Origin: Gavia stellata
Taxonomy: Eukaryota > Chordata > Aves > Gaviiformes > Gaviidae
NCBI RefSeq assembly: GCF_030936135.1
Contig: NC_082594.1
Coordinates: 126,456,668-126,520,667 of the forward strand
Direction: 5' to 3'
DNA: 64,000 bases
The notes under the pieces were generated by a model. That model had not been told where the DNA came from, did no database searches, and saw nothing but the letters and a program-made list of their open reading frames with translations. Positions 32,322 to 44,400 of this stretch are shown piece by piece (the first letter of the stretch is position 1; the number at the start of each line of letters is the position of its first letter). The position numbers were made by a program, and so were the translations under genes.

Positions 32322-34999
32322 CATCCCTCTTTCTGCAGATGATGCTGACTGACTTTCTTTAGCAGGGGAACGGCCCCTTCCACTAGGACTCCCTCCTCCC
32401 ACACCCTTCCTTCGCCGTTGGCGTATGGGCTGCCTATCCTGTCACTGACAACATCAGAGGCTTTCCCGGGCAGTATGGTCCTTCGTGTGCTGTCAGCCAG
32501 CAATAGGATGCAGAAAGCAGTAAGCCATATGCACAAACTTGGAGAGAAGGAGCCGGCTGCTTTTTTCCACTGTGGGAAACTGTGCAGCTCAGCTCAGCAG
32601 GAAGAAAAGCACAAGGTTTTGAGAACTTGAGTTTTCATTAGGCGTGAACCCTGGCATCAAGAGGAACCCACTGCTGGACTTCAGAATGTGCACTGGTTCC
32701 TACAAAGGTTAAGGAATCCCTGGCTCGTACCTATGTGCGACATTTCAGAGATGTCAGGAGGGTGAACTTTTGATACGGATAACAGATGGACCACTGCAGA
32801 AGCCAGGCTCTTTGGCTAAAGAAGACTGTGTCTAGGCAGTCACTGAGCAGCTCCCTCCTCTCTGGTGCATTTTTTTTTTCTATCTTCTATTCCATCCAGC
32901 TGTGTACGTGCTTGTATCAAGTGCCTTTGTGAGCGACATTCCTGTAGGGCTTTGTAAGATCCCTTCACCTCTTAACCCCTAAAGTTGTTATTCCATCCGC
33001 GTCTGTCTGACTGGGTGAGAAGACACTGTCATCTTCGATCTCACCGTTCTTTCTGCAAGCTGGGTCTGTTGGTTTGAAGGCTTGGCTCATCTCCCTCAAA
33101 GTATTTCTGCTCTGATTATGGATTGTGACATGAGACAGCAGGTAAATATACCAAGTAAGGACATGTTTTGAAGCAACATGTAACAGTGGACTCCGAGGGG
33201 AAAACGAGAGTGCTGTCTGTTGTTACTGTTGCTTTATGGAAACTACCTTCCTCCCTCTGTGGGAGAAGGGAGTCTGTGTGAGACGAGACGAGTCTGCTAA
33301 CAGAATGTTTGGTAGGTGGTATTTTGGTTGGTTGTGTTGCTAATAACATAGCGATCCAGTCTCTTCTCAACCCAGTCACTGTGGAGCTGCCTGACTGTAG
33401 ATCTGTTTTCTTAAGCCAGGAAACCAAGGAGCAATTCAGTCTCTGCGTATGTTGGGAGATGGAGAGGATGTGTTGGAGCTGGCTGCTGCTGGGGTAGACG
33501 ACCTGCACTGGCAGGTGAATGCATGTGTTAAATGTGCTCTGCAAGAATGCCAGTGTTGCGCAGCAGCCTGCAACTGTATTAATTGCCTGGACTGGAGCTT
33601 CAGCTGAAATCACAAGGTTTTGGTGTCTATGGTTTCCTTTTTTAGGTGGGTTTTTTTGTTGCTTTTTTGTTTTAAACCCTTTGTGTATGTTGTTGGCCCC
33701 GCAGTAATACGAAAGGTCTGGCTGGAAAAGCCTGGGACCCCGTGGCACAAGAGTTACGGGTTGGGCCTAAGATGCAGAAGCAGAGGGAAGAACCTTGTCC
33801 TAACTACTGGTGTTTTTAGATGCGTGTGCAGCACGCATAGAACATACTTACCCCTGACTCCAGCTGCATGGCCGGCAGCTGGGGGATGTTCGCTGAGTGA
33901 TGCAAATTCACTGTGTGCTGCTGTGCATTATCTCTAAAGAATGGATAGACAGTGCGTGGTGCCAAAAGGTAGCGGGGTTGGGGCTGTCCCTTGAGATCCC
34001 TGCCACATTTGCTATGTGTGCTCCTGATGACGTGTTCCAGTTTAAGGTGAAGACCATGTCCCTCTTTGCACTGTTTGGTTTCCTCAAGTGGCACTTTCTG
34101 TAACCAGCAGACAATTGAGGAGCTGCTGCACTTGGAATGTGGCTGTGCGGAAGGAGTTACTTATTGAGTGTCCCTTATTTTCTCTTACCCCTTTTCATCC
34201 AGTGAGCAGTCTGTTATAAGGAGCTGAAGGGGACACCTCTCTTGCTTCCTGCCACTAACCAAACACACTAAGAGGTTTCTGACCACTTCCCTGGCCCTAA
34301 TGTGAAGAAAAAGGCACCTAGCTGGACTGTGCTAACTGTTTCTCTATGACCTTCTGACTGTTCGGGGCTTGGAGCCTGACCCTAGGAGTTTGAATTCACA
34401 TAGAGACCTCGCCTTCCCATGAGTTGTCTGTAAATGTTTCCGTGGCACATAAGCATTTTGTGGTGCCAGCTGAGATGAACTGGAGCTTGGCAACCCCAGA
34501 GACAGCGATGCTGTGGGCTAGCAGGTTTGTGATCTTCTCGGACCTCATCCTGCTGGCGCTTGGGAAGATTAAGGCAGAATGACCTCCTGGGCTAAACAAA
34601 CGCCTGCAGTGGAGGTAGCCAACCTCTCTGTCCCTGTGAGTTACATGTGCACAAATCGATCACGCACCCATGAGCTGAACGAGCTCTGAGAGCATTTACA
34701 GGTTTGAGATAAGTGGTTTCTCAGAGTCCTGCTACTCTTGGCTTGGAGAAAGCAGAGCAGGTCGCAGATCGCTTCCCTGGCAGTGCCTGACCCTGTCGTG
34801 CTCGCTTTATCCCACAAGCAGAGGCTGGTTACTGCTTTGCAGCCTGTCTGTCAGTGTAGCCTTGTCCCTTGTCTATTAGTGAGCTCTGGCGTGGGAGATG
34901 TCATTTGAACTGCTTACACCGAGACTCTCGGTGGTGTTCTCCCAGGCAGCGTGGACTTTGGAGTGCAGATTAGGAACAAAGGACCTTGGACTAATGTAA

Positions 35000-35050
35000 C
35001 CACTCCATATGTTGGTCAAGCCCACTCCATACGTTGGTCAAGCCCACTCC
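35000..35050 (+). repeat. 22-bp tandem repeat, 2.3 copies
   Basis: The unit ccactccatatgttggtcaa gc repeats at 35000-35021 and 35022-35043 with one change (tatg to tacg), then a partial copy (ccactcc). Confidence 0.88.
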
Positions 35051-36801
35051 AATGTAGTTGAGGGTAAAGTGCTAAAGTAAATTCTATTTTTGCACTCACT
35101 CCAGAGGGAACTGGAACCATTCAGGACACCAAAATGGTTGCAAGGCTGGGTTTTTGTAGGAGAGTGCAGTGCTGTTTCCCTAGTAAATAGGAAGTTCACT
35201 TGGCTGTGGTGACTTTTTCTTTAAGGACATGGCATTTGTTTATCATCCTGGCTTGTTCCTGAGAGGATTTACCTTGTGAATGCCCTGGGAGATGGAAAGC
35301 ATCAAGTAACAGGATGTATTGCTCTCTAAAAGGGTGGAAGAGTTTCGAGCTTCAGGTGCATGCTTTGGAGGTCTCCTTTTAATAGCCCTGAGAATTAGCA
35401 AGAAGCCCTTGAAGGGCAGTGCTCCCTTTCATGCTCATGGCAAGGGCAGACTGTTGTGATCTCTTGTGCACTAAAGGACAATTTTTTTCCGAGTATTTTC
35501 TTGCTAGCTTGTTACTGGCCACACTGGCATAAAAACGTCAAAAACCTAGGCACAGAGAGTCAGTCCTCAGGCTTGCTGTGTTAGTGGCTGCCTAGATCGA
35601 TACTACCTGGGTGTTGGAGCAGTGGGAGCAGGCTGCATTGGACAGGTGACTTGCGGGTCACGTGTGTGTGGCCTTGAGGCAAGGACCAGTGTCTCGCCTG
35701 TAAAACTGTATGCGTGTACCTGGCAGTAGAGAAAACAGTACCTTGCTGGCCCTTGAAAAGTTTTCCCTGTGTAAGAAGAGAGGACCCGGAGCTGGTCAGA
35801 AGCAGGGAAGGATTTTGGTAATACCTAGCCTTGATGTTTCTCCACCCAGACTTGGAAATGAGTTTATCCTGCTTTAGCCATGACCTTTTAAGAGGCATTT
35901 GTTGTTTCACAAATAGTGTGGACTTTTGCAGACCAGGGCAGCTCATAAGGGGCCAGGGTACTGATGTTGCTGCTGTAGTGTTAAACCTTCAGTGTGTAAA
36001 TGCCAGCACCCTACTGTTTGATGACTATACTAAGAACTGTGCACCATTAGATACACCCGGTAAATGGTGGCTTGGCACTCTTTTAACTGTGTCGTCTTAA
36101 ATCGTGCTTTTTTTTGTAGGCAAGTCACAGGTCCCCACATCGACTGTTTCTCCATTTAACTCGTCCTCAAATGACAAAAGTCACTGGTGAGCCTGAGTTG
36201 GCGCTGCTTGTGACTCCTAATCACATTTCAGCCTTCGTGCTATGATGGTGCTTTTTTCTTCAAAGTAGGTTGCTTTCAAGTATCTTAATGAAACCATTTG
36301 CTGTAAAATTTCTTCTGAAGATAAAATGGATACTGCCTCACTGCCTAATGTCTTAATCATGTGCTTGGTTTTTTCCTTCTATATGAATGTATATTGCCTC
36401 ATTAGGGCAGGAAGCGTGTGTGATTATGGGTGTGTTTTTCCTGTACTGCTTTCACAGAAGAACTCTGCAGTTTCCTAGGATTTTCTTCCACTATCAGGAT
36501 GTTTGTAGAGCAAAAATCTTTCTGCAGACAGGTGAGGTTCTTTCTGAAATGTGGGAATTCAGCCTCCCAAGATTTTGTCTTTATGGAACTCCTCTAATGG
36601 TAATGTGAAGAATGATGGGCTCTGGAAGAACTGTTTACCTTGGAGAGTGGAGTGTTTTGGTGGGTTTTTTCACCCTAAGCTTTAGGAAGAAACTTTGTGA
36701 AATGTATTTGTGAGCTTTGTTGAAAGGACTGGTGTGTGTGTGTGTTTGTGTCCATTTTGCATTGTATTAAGTGTTTCCAAATGGATGCAATTATAAAACA
36801 A

Positions 36802-36807
36802 AATAAA
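36802..36807 (+). terminator. ZDHHC23: Poly(A) signal, probably ZDHHC23
   Basis: AATAAA in attataaaacaaaataaatga, followed by the T/G-bearing tcgagtgtcctgttg. It is the best signal downstream of ZDHHC23 on this strand. Confidence 0.6.
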
Positions 36808-36825
36808 TGATTAGAAATGATCTGT

Positions 36826-39800
36826 CGAGTGTCCTGTTGATTTATGCCAAGACACTCAGCCAGGTTAAATGACCAAAAGCTGCCATCACCTCATGGCTCT
36901 TTAGCTGCGAGCTGGACTTGAGAATAAAGGAGCAACAGGCTAAGGAGAAGCAGGGAAACAAGTGTTCTTCCAGTCCTGCAAAAGTTGACTTTTGGGTTTG
37001 TTGGTGTTGGGATGAAACAGAAACCTGCTGGCAGTTCTCACCACCCTGGAAACTAGGGATATTCCCCGGCAGTGGGGATTTGAATCTGGATCTTGCATCC
37101 CATGAGCAATCCATTATCAGATGCCGAGTGTTTGTATCTGGTCAGGTTTGTAGGCGCCTTGTCCCGTCTTGCTTTCCCTCCTACACCTACCCACACAATA
37201 CATCCAGAACCCCAAAAAGGAACAGTCTCTTCCTTTAAACCCTCTTCTAAGCCATGTTTGGAAATGATGTGGATATTCTCTGTGCAGATAGTGGGAGATG
37301 TAGCCTTTGATCCTGTTGGTATCTTGGGACATCTGCTGAAAGGTGGGATGACTTTTAATGAGTAGAATCACAGGTGCCTTTGATTTTTCCCAGAGCTCTG
37401 CTTTGATTTGCCTGGGTGGCACTTCCGTCTGCTCTTCAGCTGTTTTTCTTTGAAGATTACTTTGCACTCGCTGACAACAAGGACCTTGCTCTAGCAGCGA
37501 ACCAGGCTTGTAGTTAGGTGAGAGTGGTGTGTGCAGAAGGGTGTCAGACTTCGGACACCCCAGCAGCCACCAGCTTCATTATGTCCAGTGCTGATGATGG
37601 GGACACATGAGACTACTGTCTCTCCCCAGCTTTTATTTTTTCCCCCTTGTGGCTTGCCACATTGTCCCCACACAGCAGGAGCACCTCTGGAGCAGCAGCT
37701 CACGTGCTGGGGAAGACCAAGGCATGCTGTTGCGGCTGGTGTCCGTAACACGCAACAGGTCTACAAAGATGTGAGCTGTGGATCAGACTGCAGTGATTCA
37801 TGGACCCTTCCCAGGCTAACTACTGGCCCCAGCTACAGTCTTGTTTGCCTGGGGGGAGCAGAAGAAATTGCTTAATTCTTCAGGCACTGTTTCAAATCCA
37901 GTTTGAACTGGGCCTGGGAGACTTTGAAGAGGCTGGTGTACAGATTTACTGAGAAGAAGGTATTTCTGTGGTCAGGGTTTTTGGGAAAGCATGTAAGAAC
38001 TCTGGAGGGCAGGTATCGGCAGGGGATGGTAGTGGGGAGAAGGGGAGTTTGCAATCGTTTCAGGGTTCTGTGTTGTTGTACCAAAATGAAAATCCTGCCC
38101 TCTCCCTGCGCAGGAGAAGGAAAGTCTGGCTGTGCAGCCACCTCCCTCCCTTGCTAAGAAAAGCAAGGAGCTGACAGGCAGGAGTGCACCTGAGCTGTGA
38201 GAGTGTGGGCTGATGACCAGCATTAAAGCATTGACATCTGTATCCAAGTGCTGGAGCAGAAGGGATGCTCCGGCACAGCTGCAGGCTGAAGCTGTTTCCT
38301 TGGTCTGACAACCTCTCTTGTGTGTCACCCTCCTGTTGGGAAATGTCTGCTGGAGCTTTAATTTGCAAAACACTAACATCATGCCAGGGATTTTAGGAGT
38401 GTCCTGTGCAGTCTCTCAACAGCATCATTTGGCACAGCTTTGCTTCTGCCAAGGAGGTACAAGTTGTTTCAGCCGGGTGTGCATTGAATGGGGAAGCCCA
38501 GGGGCTTCTCGCCTCCCCTTTGATTCTGACCATGTTCAGTATGAACGCGCCTGATCCCTGAATGTCATCCCTATCCCTGAGCTGGATCCAGCTGAGGCTT
38601 CAGCTCTGTGCTAGCACTGAATTAGCAGTGGGCAAGGGCAAAGGAGTGTCAAAACACAGCTCCTCCTGGATCTTCTTTTGGCTTCTTGCTGCTAGAACCA
38701 TCCAGCCAAAGAGCACCTTAACAGGAGAATCTTTTTCAAAGCTACTGAGAAGAAAACCCTAGAAGGTGAGAGTATTGGAGACAAAGGCCAGTTTCAAAAG
38801 TAAGTGTTGACTGTACTTCAAGTTCTTTGGTGGGAGTTATGCTCCATATAAGCAGCAGCATTTTCATGGATGGTGAGTGGGAGCTGTGGACCTCAAGGAC
38901 AAAATGTGCAAGTGTGGCATTTCTGAGGAAAGAATCTGCAGTTCAGTAAACTGGATGCACCCCTGAGTAGCCAGTGGTTTGGGGCACCCTTTTAGCTGTG
39001 AGAGATGTAGATTCATCCCCTGCTCAGACTGTTGCTAGGGTCAAGACCAGGCTGCCTGTGGGCTCATCCACTCTACTGCTCCATACTCCTGCTACTCCCC
39101 TTACGGCTGCGCTGTGTCCTGTCTCCAGCTGCCTGTCATGCTACCTTCTCTCTAGCTGAGACAGCCCTTGTGTCCTCCCCTCTCATCCTCTGGCTCACTG
39201 TCCTCCTTATGCCATGAATCCAGATGGAGGGTGGGCTGGAGACTTTCCCTGCTGTGTTCATTGCCGTGCCCCACTAAGGAGGAAGTCAGCTTAGGGAAAG
39301 GCCATGAGTAACCTGGGAGCATAAGGGCTGGTTTGGAGGTGTTCCAGGAGCTTGTTAGGCACTACATGGGAGAGGCTTCCACGCGGAGAGAGCGTACCAA
39401 GAGAGAGCGCCTTGCTGCTGCTGTGCTGCCACAGCCCACCGCTGTTAGCACCGAGCGTGGCGGCTGGCTGCACTGGGGCATTGGTTTGGTAGCTCAGCCC
39501 CCAGCTCTGCTCCCCCCTGCCTCGTTGGCTCAATCATCTGCGAAAGACGCTGCCCTTCTGCAGTGCCTGTCCTTCCCCACAAGATGAGTTACTCAGCCCT
39601 CTCTCAGCTTGTCGCTTCCTCTCACAATCTGCCTTTCAGCAGCCAGATGGTCTGTACTCGCCCACACTCCACGCAGGCACCTTCAGCTCCCTGCGCTTGG
39701 ATAATGCGCTCATCCGACCTGCTGGTGGTCAGGTCTGTAATCGGTCTTTGGGAGATGGTAAACATTCATGCGTTGTAGAAGATGGCTGTGGGAGGTAACC

Positions 39801-40070
39801 TGGGACTGACAGTCGTCTTCAGACCTGCACCGAGAGTCTGCTCGACGGCCTGGCTTGTGTGGGCAGGGAGGCTCCCTCACCACATCCCTGTGAGCTCTCT
39901 GCATGTGCAGATTCCTGGTGCTAAAGCTCTGGAGCCTGCTGCTGCACCTAGGCACCCGACCTGTCCTGTACCACTTCAGCGGCAGTGCTTCGTGCTGGTC
40001 TAGGTCCCTGACCCTGGACTTCTGTCTAGTGCCATTCAGTCAGCTTCGAACACGTTCACACCAACAACTC
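36826..40070. other. Tail-to-tail intergenic region
   Basis: About 3.2 kb between the inferred ends of ZDHHC23 and CCDC191. Open frames up to 136 codons occur on both strands, but none overlaps a recognisable protein or has paired splice signals. I see no repeat family. Confidence 0.6.
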
Positions 40071-40094
40071 AATTGTGCTCATTTCAGATTTGGG

Positions 40095-40100
40095 TTTATT
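40095..40100 (-). terminator. CCDC191: Poly(A) signal of CCDC191
   Basis: Reads AATAAA on the minus strand and is followed there by the GT-rich gttgttggtgtgaacgtgttc, a good cleavage context. It lies about 1.1 kb beyond the stop codon. Confidence 0.75.
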
Positions 40101-41084
40101 GGAAACTTTCAATGTGTATACAGGGATTTAAAAATTACCCAATACAATAGATAACAGTAAACTGTCGTCTTCCTGCATTACCTAAGTGCTCCCTGTGCTG
40201 CCAAATGCTTTTGGAGAGAACTTTGCCTATCTTGTTGTGAGGGGGAAGCAATTCCAGATTCCTGCCTTATGCTGTTGCTAAGACAAGATATACTGTACCT
40301 TAATGGCATTACCCTATCTGCACTATGCTGCAGGTTAAAGTAAAACAGTGATAAGAAACTTTCATTTTAATCATGTCAGCTTTAGCTTACGTGAAAATAC
40401 TGTCTGCCTTTTTCTTGGATATTTTTTTTTGAAGTGCTGGATCAAGTGAAAAGGCCCAGACAGACTTGCATGATACATCCTTAAATACTACAGTTAACCA
40501 GCTTGGAAAATGTTTAAATGACAAGAAGATAGAGGCTCATAAACTTGGAATTGCCGCTTGCCACCAAAATCAAAAGCCGTGTGCTTGTGAGCTGGCCAGT
40601 GCTGCGAACTAGGCAGTCCCTTGAAAAAGAATCCAGGTTTTAGATTGTCCATATGCGATGCTGTGATCTGGACTGTTAGCAAATATGATTTGCATAAATA
40701 GCTCTTCCCTCTCCTCCCCCCATCCAAACTTTCCTGGCACAGTTAGCTAGAAACCGTTCTCTGGGTGGCCAAGTTCGCAGTAGTGGTTAGCAGGGGTCAG
40801 CTGACAGTCAGGTCTGTTCGCTCTCCGATCGAGCTGTGTCACCCTACGGAGTGCTGGCAACAGAAGAGCACCGTGTTGCTGCAGAATGGAAAATAGGGGC
40901 GGTTCGGTTCTGTGCTTCCTGTGATGGAGGAGGATTCGTGTCAGTGCTGCGGCTCTGCATGTAGAAATGGGCTTGGCCTGAAACACACCCTGTGCTAGGC
41001 TTTGGTCACCTCGGCCTCGCTGCCACCAGCCAAGACACCCCTACGGAGACTTCACACGAGGAGGACCTTGTGGGGAATAACCCG

Positions 41085-41101
41085 CCCCCCCCCCCCCCCC
41101 C
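41085..41101 (+). repeat. C17 homopolymer
   Basis: Seventeen C in a row on the + strand, so G17 in the CCDC191 transcript. It may be a length-variable or sequencing-sensitive site. Confidence 0.85.
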
Positions 41102-41225
41102 ATATAAGCTTAGTTTACAACAGCAGTGGCCTCAGGGAGCTTCCTTTGGCTGTAAGACCCTTTGCACTGGACAGGACTTCCCCTTGGATTTGTTTCAGTC
41201 AGTAGGAAGACAGCATGGAACAGAA

Positions 41226-41403
41226 TCAGTCTTTTTGTCCCCTTTCCCAGTCTCCTTTGACTGTCTTCTGTCTTGTCTGGAAGTCAGGGAGAATTTCAGC
41301 TACTCTCCTGCGTAGCTGGTTTCTCCTTTCCTCTCTCTCTCTTTCCTTTTTCACCAGTAATGGGTACTGCCTCCATGCCTTGAATGCATTCAGCATGAGT
41401 CTC
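41226..41403 (-). CDS. CCDC191: CCDC191 terminal exon
   Basis: 178 nt encoding LMLNAFKAWRQYPLLVKKER, then RRRVAEILPDFQTRQ and a variable tail ending GQKD and TGA. RR.VAEILPDFQ is a conserved C-terminal signature. The acceptor is tttctttaag. Confidence 0.93.
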
Positions 41404-44400
41404 CTTAAAGAAATTGGGGACACAAAGAACAAAGTGATGACATGCAGACGTGCGCATAACATAACAGGTAATCAAAAGATGACTTCTGTTTGAGGGGGGA
41501 ACTCCCTAAAACACCTGGGGGATTTGTCTTTGCTGCTGCTAGTCAGGGCTGTGACATGTTAAACATCTGCATGCAGACCACTCCATTAATACGTCAATCA
41601 TCCCAGGGAAAAATAACACATTGCCCTTCTCTAGTCCTCTCCCCCAAGAATTTTGCTCCTCCCTCTGACAGGATTATTAACTGGTATTTACTTAGCACTC
41701 TAAAGATGAAAGGTGTTTGTTGAAGAATAAACAGGGTCTCTGAAAGCAGTTTCTTCAGGAAAAATGCAGGCTCGTCTGGTCCAGACCAACCACCTGGGAG
41801 CACAGGTAGCTGGGCTCCAATTCCTACCCAATTTTAATCGCGGCACCAAAGGTGCCTTGCCTTGGGTTCCCATATGGGCAACAGGGAGCAACAGTCCTGT
41901 CTAGGGAATAGTTTGCTGTATCAAGGTCTGAACTGCCTTGTGCCAGGCAGTGGGGGAAGAGGTAATGAGGAACAACAGGAGATTACGCTCCTAATATGAG
42001 GTCATACATAGAATGAATCCAATCTCTTTCTGGGTCTGAATTTTCCCTGGTTCTTCCAGTTTGCTGGCTTGTTGGGTTAAATCATGCACTGCTCTGATCT
42101 TAGTGGCACGGTAAGCTAGAACAGGTTCACTCTACTACGTAAGAGGTGAATTTAATTCAATTCCTCCTTCAAGATGCCGTGGATCCTGTTTGGGCTATGC
42201 ACAGGCGCAGTCTATGCATGATTGCATGCAGCTGCCATGCTTTCATGGTGAGGTAGGTGAATATGCTTCTGTTTTCTGATGAACTCTGACAACAGTTTTT
42301 TCCTCCTGTTAAAATGCACAGCTAATGCAGTTATCAGACAATGAGTGAACTGGGTGTGTCCTGCTTCAGTCATGATGGGTAGAACTGTCTGCTGTAGTTC
42401 TCACTGCCAAGTCAGCCTGATGACAGCATAAACCGAAGGATTCCTTAAGTAGGGTTTCTAGTTGATCAACTTTGGATTTGTGAACTAAATCCTCTGCTGT
42501 GGACAAAACAATACAGCGTAATTCCTGCACAATCATTTGGCTTACTATAGTTATACTTAAAGATTTTTCTAAGGCAGCTTTTAGCAGAAGCTGCAGGGCC
42601 AGTCCTGCTAATCAGCTTAGAAAGTTTCAGCTACTTATCCGCCTTCACTGTATTCTCTTTCAGCAGATTTAAAAGTTCTGTGAAGGGTACCACTAAATTT
42701 CCTTTTCCAGGCTGCATGGAAAATTCTTACCATAAACCTCTGCTGATGTTGTCTGTGCATATCACAGAAGCAAAATACCAGCAATGAAGAACCTGTTTCA
42801 CATGTTCTTGGGGAGCAGAAAATTGACCTGTCAAAACTAGTCTCTAAAACTATTTATAGGCTATATTAAATCTAAGTAAAAAGAACTGCTGGCAAGGGAG
42901 TGCACTTACTTGTTACTGTGTTCAGTAGCGATCTTCAGCTTCTCCCATAAGATACTTTTTTCTTCCATGATCAGATCAAACCATTCCCAGAAGTATTTCC
43001 TCATGAGGCAGGCTGCATGGAGGGTACTCGCTCTCTCCTCCAGAGTAGAGAGATAATCCTTGTACTAGGGAAGGAGGACAGAGAAAGAGGTGAGAATGGC
43101 TTCTTTCTCCCAACCCCCTGCCCAATAAGCAGAAATAGAGCAGTGCTGGGACTGTGGCAGTGAAGAGTAACGGGGACAGGAGTGGAGGAAAACCAGTGGG
43201 GAGCAGGGTGAGAGAGTGCCAAGGTGGAGGAGCAGTAGGTAGGAGAGTGTCCTGGGTGGAGGAGAGTGATGGAGAGTGGAGCGCTGAAAGAAGGTCTCCG
43301 AAGAAGGGAATGATTTTGCTGGAATGGGGACAGTGTAAGTGAGCAAAGGTTGAGCTGCAGGTGTGTGAAGTGACACTGTGGTGAGGGGAAAGCCTGGGAG
43401 CAGCTAGCTTGCTTGGTATCGTTTCTCCACTGTGGTGCAGGCAAACCTTTAGCCAGTTCCTGAAGCCCCGTCTCAGCAACGTATGGGAATAGAAGTCCTC
43501 GGCCCGAGACGCCTTCTCCGTGAGGCTCTCCTGGGTGTGCTGGAGCCAAGTCATCAGGCATTTCCTCTGCAGGCTCAAGCAGTGGTGCCTTTGTGCCATC
43601 TGAGTAAAGACAGCAGAGATGGCAGCTAGTTACTTGGACTAGTAATTACATAAACAAAGCTACAGAAAACTGGGTACACTAGAAAAATCACCTCAGCTTT
43701 TTGGGGCCCCCAAAATGCAGATATCTGACAGGTGGACTATCTTACAGGATAGGTTCCCATAAAGAGGGGTCAGTATAAGGAACAAGAGCATCTCTCTATC
43801 TGCATCACTTCTAGAGAATATCCTTTTGAATTAGATGCTCAGTTTAACCTATTGTGAATGGAGCAGAGGCATGGCCTATGACAGTTTACTCCGACCCCGT
43901 CCATAATGCCTGACCAGCAGGGTGGACTTATGGAGCAGCTGCTATCCCTCCACTTCTTCCCAGCCGGAGGCCTAAGTGCATTTGGTCGAGTACTGTAAGT
44001 AGTTACAGTTCCAGTGCCTTAAATAGAAGCTTGCCAACTTAGCCCTGGGCTAAATCTTCAGATACGGTTGAGCGTTATTAGTCCACCCGATAAGGCATGC
44101 CAATTCAGTCTTGTACGGAAATGTTTCATTAGCAGTATTTATGTGTTGAGGTCTTAGAAGCTACCACTTGCTATTCTGCACTGAAGGTATGGCCAGGCTA
44201 GAACAGATCGCTGGATTATCACCTGTGGTGTCCTACCTCTAGCAGTGGCCAACACTGCACCAGCAGTGACTCCAGACAGAGAGGGAAAGCCCTAGTGATG
44301 GGCTGGGGTTAACTGTACTGTAATGACAGTGGCTTGGCAGTGTCTTACAGCTTTGCTGTAGAGCAAGAGAACTGACAGGCTCATGTCATGTAACTTAAAT

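Larger units (their letters stand above)
32322..36825 (+). other. ZDHHC23: Probable ZDHHC23 3'UTR, about 4.5 kb
   Basis: From the stop codon to just past the first convincing poly(A) signal, I found no coding exon with support. Rat NIDD mRNA has been described as dendritic, and a long 3'UTR would suit such localisation. A 22-bp tandem repeat (35000-35050) and a short GT run (36732-36745) lie inside. The extent is inferred only from the signal at 36802. Confidence 0.6.
40071..41225 (-). other. CCDC191: CCDC191 3'UTR (inferred)
   Basis: Stretch between the CCDC191 stop codon and its poly(A) signal. It contains a C17 run (+ strand, 41085-41101) that would be G17 in the mRNA. Confidence 0.65.

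Noticed and set aside
33116-33748. 210-codon open frame on the minus strand
   Set aside because: No family resemblance, no splice support, and it lies within the probable ZDHHC23 3'UTR.
36826-40070. Possible gene between ZDHHC23 and CCDC191
   Set aside because: Open frames here are short, inconsistent between strands and without recognisable motifs or paired splice sites.
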